Positions 56,573-64,000 of a stretch of 64,000 nucleotides of DNA are shown here, piece after piece; the first letter of the stretch is position 1, and every line of letters starts with the position of its first letter. The notes beneath the pieces are model-generated. The model made no database searches. It was not told the origin of the DNA and worked only from the letters and a program-made list of their open reading frames with translations. This DNA comes from Dendrophyllia cribrosa (taxonomy: Eukaryota > Cnidaria > Anthozoa > Scleractinia > Dendrophylliidae). The position numbers and the translations under genes are program-made. The stretch is from NCBI GenBank assembly GCA_024195265.1, contig JAJLRJ010000013.1:14182322-14246321 (forward strand). Direction: 5' to 3'.

Positions 56573-56639
56573 GTAATTGAATAAGTTGTTTTAATTGTTC
56601 TGTTTTGGGAGATTCCGCAATATTAAGCAGACTCTTGCA

Positions 56640-56850
56640 CGCTCTCAGTGACTCTTGTGCACTCTTGGAGAGTTTGGATCCGCTCAAATTTTCATTGGTG
56701 TCAGTATAGGAATTCTAATCTCTTGCTCTCGTTTGGCCTGCGACTCTCATGCGCTCCTGGAAAATTTGAATCCGCTCGGACTTTCATTGAAGCGAGTACA
56801 GGAATGCTGAACTTTTGCTCTCGTTTGGCCACAATTCTCAAGCACTCTCG
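56640..56850 (+). repeat. Tandem duplication about 105 bp, two copies
   Basis: Both units contain ATTTT..GGATCCGCTC/GAATCCGCTC, TTTCATTG and TTGCTCTCGTTTGGCC. Confidence 0.65.
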
Positions 56851-56877
56851 TAGACGTTCGTCAACTCTCGGGCTTAA

Positions 56878-57033
56878 TTCTCTATTTTCGAATTGCCCAT
56901 AATACACTTTGTTTGCCCCCCAAATTTTGCATAAACTATTGTTTGTAAATGCTGTTGGGAGGACTGCATATTCCCAAGAGCAAAATTTGGGGGGCAAACA
57001 AAATGTATTATGGGCAGTTCGAAAATAGAGAAT
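56878..57033. mobile_element. Palindromic MITE ATTCTCTATTTTCGAATTGC
   Basis: A 156-bp palindrome; arms carry TTTGTTTGCCCCCCAAATTT and mirror. Confidence 0.85.
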
Positions 57034-57177
57034 AGTGAGGTTTACAATACCTTCCCCTTCGCCTTACAATCAACTAAAAAATACATCAATATATTTTTCA
57101 GTTTTTAACAACTTTATTTTTTCCTTTTACTGACTTTATAAAACCAGTAGCGTTCTTTAATTTCCAACCCCCCTTAA

Positions 57178-57699
57178 AGTGCCACTATGATCAAAAATAT
57201 ACATTTTCTGTTCTCATCATATTTTGAAAATATAAGTACTCGTTACTTTTACCTTGCGAAGTTTCAAGTCAAAACTCGTACATTTTAACTTTACATTTCG
57301 AATTCGGATTGCCGCCATTACTCAATTCAAAAATGATCGGGACCGAACCCTGAGTGTTGGATCGAGTTGGCCTAAAGATTTTGTGTCGTCAATGACTCAA
57401 CACGTGCCTTTTGGCTTTGTTGTCTGTGACCCGGAGGGAACCGCGTTGAGTCATTGATGTCACAAATCAAGTCACGTGTACCAGATCGCAAACCAGTAGA
57501 ACGTGGGCTCGGATTTATGAACGGAGTAATGGCAGACGGATTTTACGTGATTTTCGTAGGTTTTCGGCCAGCTATTTCTGGGCTGTGCAAGAATATATCA
57601 ATCTAATTTATAGCAATTCGCATTTGTCTTAACCTATTAGATACATTTGAGTTAAAAAAAGCGGAAAAGAAATACAAAAATTTTCGTCGTAGTGGCACT
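57178..57699. mobile_element. TTAA-flanked element, AGTGCCACTA family
   Basis: A 522-bp unit with ends AGTGCCACTATGA / TCGTAGTGGCACT, flanked by TTAA (57174-57177, 57700-57703). No transposase. Confidence 0.85.
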
Positions 57700-57703
57700 T
57701 TAA

Positions 57704-58092
57704 TAATTTGACGTAGTTACGTATGGAATATTTCAAAGAGATGTTAATATATCACCAACTGCAAACCGGGCTGAAGTTGTCTGCCAATTCACTGCCAATT
57801 CGCCAGCTGCCAATTCACCTCTTAGAAGTATACTGCCAATTCGTTTCCTTTAGGAATTTAGTAAAGTTTATTCAACCATTGTTTCTTATGTCTCGCAAGA
57901 TTACTGAAAATATGATAAGCCTGCCAGCGGAATCTTAGAGCATGTACATTAAATCTAAAATGGTTTCCGATAATTACAAGACATGTAAACAAGAAGGCGG
58001 TAAAATATCTATATTCCTGACTGAATAACTACAAAACAATTCAAGGAATGGAAATCGATACAATTTACAATTGATATCTTTCAGAAGACCAT
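57704..58092. other. Spacer before the satellite
   Basis: Contains CTGCCAATTC repeated several times (57780-57843). No NRDC exon or other gene recognised. Confidence 0.4.
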
Positions 58093-61060
58093 TCCATCTC
58101 TAAATAATTCATTTTGTTCCTTAAAATGTGACTGAATTTTACACTCCCAAAGTTGGCACAGGTTGCCCAAAATTGCCACCATTTTGAGCGGAATAGAACA
58201 TTTGTCATTGAATAAATTATCAAGTGTCATTTAAACGGTAAGAGTAGACAAGCCACGTAAGAGCATCTTTAATCCTTATTCCATCTCTCGATATTTCACA
58301 CGCGTCTCTTCAGCTTTAGGTATAAATTAACGGCCCGAAAATCGCACAAAATAGCCAAAATGGCCACCATGTTGTCACGAAATACAACATTTATCATTGA
58401 ATAACTTATTAACTGTAGCTTAATCGGTAACAAATGACAAACCTTGTTGAAGCACATTCAATCATTATTCCATCTCTCGATATTTCACAACAGTCTCTAT
58501 AACCTTAGGTATAGATTAACGCTCCCAAAAATCGCACAAAATAGCCAAAATAGCCGTCATCTTGTCGCGAAATTCAATATTTGTCATTGAATAACTTATT
58601 AACTCTCACGTAATCGGTAACAAATAACAAACCATGTTAAAGCATCTTCAATCCTCATTCCATCTCTCGATATTTCACACGCGTCTTTTCAACCTTAGGT
58701 ATAAATTAACGGTCCCGAAAATCGCACAAAATAGCCGAAATTGCCGCCATCTTGTCAAGAAATACCATATTTACCATTGAATAACATATCGTCTGTCACC
58801 TAATCGGTAACAAATGACAAACCTTGTTGAGGAATCTTCAATCCTTATTCTGTCTCTCGATATTTCACACCCGTCTCTTTAACGTTAGGTATAGATTAGC
58901 GCTCCCAAAAATCGCACAAAATAGCCAAAACGGCCGCCATCTTGAAGCGAAATACAATACGTAACATTGAAAAACTTATTAACTGTCGCTTAATCGGTAA
59001 CAAATGACAAACCATCTTAAAGCATCTTCAATTCTTATTCCATCTCTCGATATTTCACACGCGTATCTTTGACCTTAGGTATAGATAAACGCTCCCAAAA
59101 ATCGCACACAATAGCCAATTGAAAATGGCCGCCATCTTGTCAAGAAATGCCATATTTACCATAGAATAAATTATTATCTGTCACTTAATAGGTAACAAAT
59201 GGCAAACTATGTTAAAGCATCTTCAATCCTCATTCCATCTCTCGATATGTCACACGCGCCTCTTCAACCTTAGGTATAAATTAACGGTCCCGAAAATCTC
59301 ACAAAATGGCCAAAATGGCCGCAATCTTGTCACGAAATACAATATTTACCATTGAATAACTTATCATCTATCAATTAATAGGTAACAAATGACAAACTTT
59401 GTTAAAGCATCTTCAATCCTCATTCCTTCTCTCGATATGTCACACGCGTCTCTTCAACCTTAGGTATAAATGAACGGTCCAAAAAATCTCACAAAATAGC
59501 CAAAATGGCCGCCATCTTGTAGCGAAATACAATACGTAACATTGAATAACTTATTAACTGTCACTTAATCGGTAACAAATGACAAACCTTGTTAAAGCAT
59601 CTTTAATCCTTATTCCATCTCTCGATATGTCACACGCGTCCGTGAACGTTAGGTATAAATTAACGGTCCCGAAAATCGCACAAAATAGTTAAAATAGCCA
59701 CCATCTTGTCACGAAATACAATATTGATCATTGAATAACTTATTAATTGTCGCTTAATCGGTAACAAATTACAAACCTTGTTAAAGCACTTTCAATCATT
59801 ATTCCATCTCTTGATATTTCACAACAGTCTCTATAACCTTAGGTATAGATTAACGCTCCAAAAATCGCACAAAATAGCTAAAATGGCCGCCATCTTGTCG
59901 CGAAATTCAATATTTGTCATTGAATAACTTATTAACTGTCACGTAATCGCCAACAAATGACAAACCATGTTAAAGCATCTTCAATCCTCATTCCATCTCT
60001 CGATATTTCACACAAGTCTCTTTAACGTTAGGTACAGATAAACGCTCCTAAAAATCGCACAAAATAGCCAAAATGGCCGCCATCTTGTCGCGAAATAGGC
60101 CATTTCCGAGTTGCCTTTAGCCTCTCTATCAAAGCGAGGCTTGGTGCGAAACCTTTCATATGAAAATGAGTTTTCATTCACATGCAAATAGGTTTTATTT
60201 GCATGTGAATGAAAACTCATTTTCATATGAAAGGTTTTGCACCTAGCCTCGCTTTGATAGAGAGGCTAAAGGCAACTCGGAAATGGCCTATTCAATATTT
60301 ATCATTGAATAACTTATTAACTGTCACGTACTCGGTAACAAATGACAAACCATGTTAAAGCATCTCTAATCCTCATTCCATCTCTCGATATTTTACACCC
60401 GTCTCTTTAACGTTAGGTATAGATTAACGCTCCCGAAAATCGCACGAAATAGCCAAAATGGCCACCATCTTTTAGCGAAATACAATATTTACCATTGAAT
60501 AACTTATCAACTGCCAATTTATCGGTAACAAATGACAAACCTTGTTAAAGCATCTTTAATCCTTATTCCATCTCTCGATATTTCACACGCGTATCTTTGA
60601 CCTTAGGTATAAATTAACGGTACCGAAAATCTCACAAATTAGCCAATTGAAAATGGCCGCCATCTTGTCACGAAACACAATATGTATCATTGAATAACTT
60701 ATCAACTGTCGCTTAATCAGTAACAAATGAAAAACCTTGTTAAAGCATCTTTAATCCTTATTTCATCTCTCGATATGTCACACGCGTCTCTTCAACCTTA
60801 GGTATAAATTAACGGTCCCGAAAATCGCACAAAATAGCCAAAATGGCCGCCATCTTGTCACGAAATACAATATTCATCATTTAATAACTTATTAACTGTC
60901 ACTGAATCGGTAACAAATGACAAACCTTGTTGAATCATCTGTAATCCTTATTCCATCTCTCGATATGTCACACGCGTCTCTTCAACCTTAAGTATAAATT
61001 AACGGTCCCATAAGTCGCACGAAATAGCCAAAATAGCCACCATCTTCACAAAACTCATTT
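58093..61060 (+). repeat. ~190-bp satellite array, forward orientation
   Basis: Fourteen clear units plus a degenerate first one. The landmark CCATCTCTCGATATTTCACA recurs about every 190 bp (58281, 58470, 58660, 58850, 59040 and on). Consensus features: ATTGAATAACTTATTAACTG, CAAATGACAAACCTTGTTAA, ACCTTAGGTATAAATTAACG, TGGCCGCCATCTTGT. Confidence 0.95.
60098..60288. mobile_element. Hairpin MITE GGCCATTTCCGAGTT, copy 4 (type A arms), inside a satellite unit
   Basis: A 191-bp palindrome flanked by TA, interrupting one satellite unit after GTCGCGAAA. Only this unit carries it, so it post-dates array expansion. Confidence 0.9.
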
Positions 61061-61631
61061 GAGCTTAAGTTGTACCGATTGGCAAAATTAAATGGAAAAA
61101 CTGAAAATTACTGTATAGCAACACAGCAACAACTTGACGTGGAGCTGCCACTCCTCGTTACCGGCGACGGAGAGAGCGAGTTAATGTTACTGTTTCGATA
61201 AATTCATAAACCCAATGATTTGATCTAAACCTTAAATTAAAAAAGGACCACAAGACACATATGGCGTAATAGGGGGACAACGTTCAGCGATTGGTGCGAC
61301 AGACGACTTCCATTGCATGCAGACCATTTTAAAGCCTCACTTCTCCTGGCACTACGAGCTGAAACCTAATGCGAGCAACGCGCCAAGCCGAGAAGAGTAT
61401 TGACAGCTCTAGAAAAACTAGGGCGCTACGAGCTGCAACCCAGAAACAGCGCAACAGCTACAGCACTAAGAGCTGAAACCTAAGGCCAGCAACGCGCCAA
61501 CTTTAGTAACTTATAATAATGACCTATCGAGCCTCACCTATCTCCCCAGGGGTGCTGGATCGGACCGGAATATTGGCAGGTCGATAATGCGAAAACGATT
61601 GCAAGACTACGCTTGGGGAAGCTGCGCAGAC
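61061..61631. other. Core between satellite arms, left part
   Basis: Contains a direct repeat GAGCTGAAACCTAA..GCAACGCGCCAA (about 61366 and 61471). No gene frame. Confidence 0.5.
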
Positions 61632-62289
61632 TTAACCGCCACAGATACGCGCGAAGCAGGTATCCCCTAAGCAAAAACACAACAAGAAACCTTGAACAGG
61701 TAACATTGCGGGATGAGAAACAATAGCTATCCTAGGAGCTGCGGGCATTAGAATCTGTTGTGGAGTACTTATATATAATTGGTAACAATCTGAAGGCCAT
61801 CTACCCAATACTATAATTAACCTGTCTGGCAAGCCTGCAGCAGCCGCTGTAGAGGCCGCGCCTATGCGAAACCTATGTTCTTTGAGACTGTGATAGGGGA
61901 TCCCGGCGTGACGAGCGGCGTCACGAAGAAGGCAGATAACTGCTAACCCGCTGACTGTGTTGCGGGCTAGCCAGACTGGGGTGAAAAGACATACATTCCC
62001 TACCCAGGTCGAAACGAGAACGAAAATTGCGAACTCCTTGGTAAGTAAATTCACTGCAGCGAAGGAAACCATAAAAGGCGAGCGTAAAGGCGGCCCACAC
62101 CACGGAGAAATCTTTGGGACTCAACCAGGCTCGCAGGAAGGGGCGGATAGCAAGTATAACCTCTGGGGTAACCGGTTGACGGAGGATCCGACCCTGCCCC
62201 TGGTAACTGAGAATACCCCGTAGGACTTTCTTCAGAAGCAGTTTTCTCACCAAATGGTCGCTGTGCCTACACGAGTGAAGATTACGCAC
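61632..62289 (-). pseudogene. Tyrosine recombinase (DIRS/Crypton-like), frameshifted
   Basis: Minus-strand frames 62289-61921 and 62072-61632 together resemble a retroelement-type tyrosine recombinase: LSYQGQGRILRQPVTPEVI, then AFYGFLRCSEFTYQG (the region of the first catalytic Arg), then YHSLKEHRFRIGAAS (HxxR), and LGRWPSDCYQLYIS (W and Tyr nucleophile). The reading switches frame around 62000, so it is broken; no N-terminal half or partner RT is attached. It sits between opposite-orientation satellite arms. Confidence 0.8.
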
Positions 62290-62439
62290 AGCAGCGAGAT
62301 TTTTTTTTTTTTTGGATTTTGTTTATTTATTTTTTTTCATAACGGTTTACATAAAAAAAACAAAAAGTACTGCAAAGAAATATTAAAGACAAGAAGGGAA
62401 ATTACAAAGAATCAAATTTACATACAATTTACAATAAAG

Positions 62440-62726
62440 ATAGAGTGAGATTTGTGATCCTCGCAGTGTGCTCTCAACTTAAGCAGTTGAAAAAGCAACC
62501 TGAAAAAAAATTCAGGCTTGAACGGAATTCGAACCCATGACCTTGCGATACCGGTGCAATGCTCTATCCACTGAGCTATCAAGCCACATGGATAGATGGT
62601 CAATTGTGAGTTCGTTATATACCCGATGATAGAGAATATATGTGAATAAGAATATATGAAACTCATATATTTGAACTGCGGATAAACATGACTGAGATTT
62701 GTGATCCTCGCAGTGTGCTCTCAACC
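62440..62726 (+). repeat. Direct repeat TGAGATTTGTGATCCTCGCA flanking the SINE
   Basis: The sequence TGAGATTTGTGATCCTCGCA + GTGTGCTCTCAACTT occurs at 62445-62480 and again at 62691-62726, bracketing the tRNA-like unit. Either a long duplication or two SINE body copies. Confidence 0.75.
62515..62585 (-). repeat. tRNA-Thr-like sequence (SINE head or tRNA pseudogene)
   Basis: On the minus strand, a 71-nt cloverleaf-like sequence with acceptor GGCTTGA/TCAAGCC, D-arm GCTCAGTGGATAGAGC, and T-loop GGTTCGAATTCC. The anticodon loop would read GGT but has C instead of U33 and a mismatched stem, so it is more likely a SINE head. The sequence downstream on the minus strand (TGAATTTTTTTTCAGG) fits a SINE body. 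Confidence 0.65.
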
Positions 62727-62844
62727 TTATGTACAAATTAACGCTCCAGATAATCGCGGAAAACCTTAGAGTTCTTTCGATTATTATTCCATCTCTCAAT
62801 GTTTAAGTTCCCTTATGAGTGATACTTAGACGGCAACAAATGAC

Positions 62845-64000
62845 GTATCCCGGCTGTTTTGGCTATTTTGTGCTATTTTTGGGAGCGTTAATCTTTACCT
62901 AAGGTGAGAGAGACTGGTTTGAAATATCGAGAAATGGAATAAGGATTGAAGATGCTTTAACAAGGTTTGTCATTTGTTACCTATTAAGTGACTGTTAATA
63001 AGTTATTCAATGATAAATATGGTATTTCTTGACAAGATGGCGGCCAATTTGGCTATTTCGTGCGATTTTGGGAGCGTTAATTTATACCTAAGGTTGGAGA
63101 GACTGGTGTGAAATATCGAGAGATGGAATAAGGATTAAAGATGCTTTAACAAGGTTTGTCATTTGTTACCAATAAAGTGACACTTGATAAGTTATTCAAT
63201 GGTAGATGTTGTACTTCGCCACAAGATGGTGGCTATTTTGGCTATTTTGCGCGATTTTCGGGACCGTTAATTTATACCTAAGGTTAAAGAGACGCGTGTG
63301 ACATATCGAGAGATGGAATAAGGATTAAAGATGCTTTAACAAGGTTTGCAATTTGTTACAGATTAAGTGACAGTTAATAAGTCATTCAATGATAAATATT
63401 GTCTTTTGTGACAAGATCAATATGGCGGCCATTTTGGCTATTTTGTGCTATTTTCGGGATCATTGATTTATACCTAAGGTTGAAGAGACGCGTGTGTCAT
63501 ATCGAGAGATGGAATAAGGATTACAGATGCTTCAACAAGGTTTGTCATTTGTTACCGGTTAAGTGACAGTTAATAAGTTATTCAATGATAAATATTGTAT
63601 TTCGTGACAGATGACGGCCATTTTGGCTATTTTGTGCGATTTTCGGGACCGTTAATTTATACCTAAGGTTGAAGAGACGCGTGTGAAATATCGAGAGATG
63701 GAATGAGGATTGAAGATGCTTTAACATGGTTTGTCATTTGTTAGCGATTACGTGACAGTTAATAAGTTATTCAATGACAAATATTGAATTTCGCGACAAG
63801 ATGGCGGCCATTTTGGCTATTTTGTGCGGTTTTTGGGAGCGTTAATCTATACCTAAGGTTATAGAGACTGTTGTGAAATATCGAGAGATGGAATAATGAT
63901 TGAAGGTGCTTTAACAAGGTTTGTCATTCGGTACTGATTAAGTGACAGTTAATAAGTTATTCAATGATAAATATTGTATTTCGTGACAAGATGGCGGCCA
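62845..64000 (-). repeat. ~190-bp satellite array, reverse orientation
   Basis: At least six units, the reverse complement of the 58-61 kb array (CGAGAGATGG landmarks near 62928, 63118, 63308, 63502, 63692, 63882), running off the right edge. A short + orientation fragment precedes it (62723-62815). Confidence 0.95.

Noticed and set aside
57723..57938. Candidate for a further NRDC exon
   Set aside because: The frame does not match the nardilysin C-terminal blocks and has no acceptor in the required phase.
58093..61060. Tandem protein-coding domain repeats
   Set aside because: Units of about 190 bp are not a multiple of three throughout and contain stops in every frame.
62515..62585. Functional tRNA-Thr gene
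   Set aside because: C at the position of U33, weak anticodon stem and SINE-like downstream sequence; treated as a tRNA-derived repeat.

Overview
This is AT-rich, intron- and transposon-dense animal DNA. By the look of its repeats (several tRNA-derived SINE heads, many short foldback elements, TTAA-flanked elements, a tyrosine-recombinase relic) it is probably from an anthozoan cnidarian such as a stony coral. The organism call is an inference; no species-diagnostic gene is present.

One protein-coding gene spans most of the window on the + strand. It is a nardilysin-type M16 metalloprotease (NRDC), read here as 33 coding exons from an ATG at 2796 to a donor site after 56572. Every junction is GT-AG and phase-compatible, and the joined frame is open for 769 codons. 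It carries the acidic insert that separates nardilysin from insulysin, and the M16 zinc signature HxxEH-(76 residues)-E. The C-terminal third is absent and should lie beyond position 64000, unless the gene is broken by the satellite block.

The introns are packed with mobile DNA. Upstream (1-2745) there is an antisense non-LTR reverse-transcriptase relic split by a TTAA-flanked element, then a MITE with a 9-bp target duplication ending 80 bp before the start codon. Introns 1-4 carry two hAT-like elements, two copies of a TTAACCC element, a 1.55-kb inverted-repeat element and a foldback MITE. Introns 12-18 carry tandem tRNA-like half units, a tandem duplication, SINE relics and pogo-like and TTAA elements. 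Introns 19-29 hold a dense set of hairpin MITEs, a tRNA-core MITE family, a 1.6-kb pogo-like element and a 1.44-kb TTAA element with roughly 400-bp inverted arms. Intron 30 (8.8 kb) contains an intact-frame antisense DDE transposase ORF whose first catalytic Asp is Gly, and a Russian-doll set of nested inverted-repeat elements. From about 58.1 kb to the end is a satellite of about 190-bp units, first in + and then in - orientation, around a core holding a frameshifted tyrosine recombinase and a tRNA-derived relic.

No rRNA, functional tRNA, CRISPR or bacterial-type operon is seen. The most novel material is in the transposon architecture: nested insertions whose order can be read, empty sites visible in paralogous repeats, a chimeric hairpin MITE, MITEs with a tRNA-like core, and an inverted satellite around a recombinase relic.
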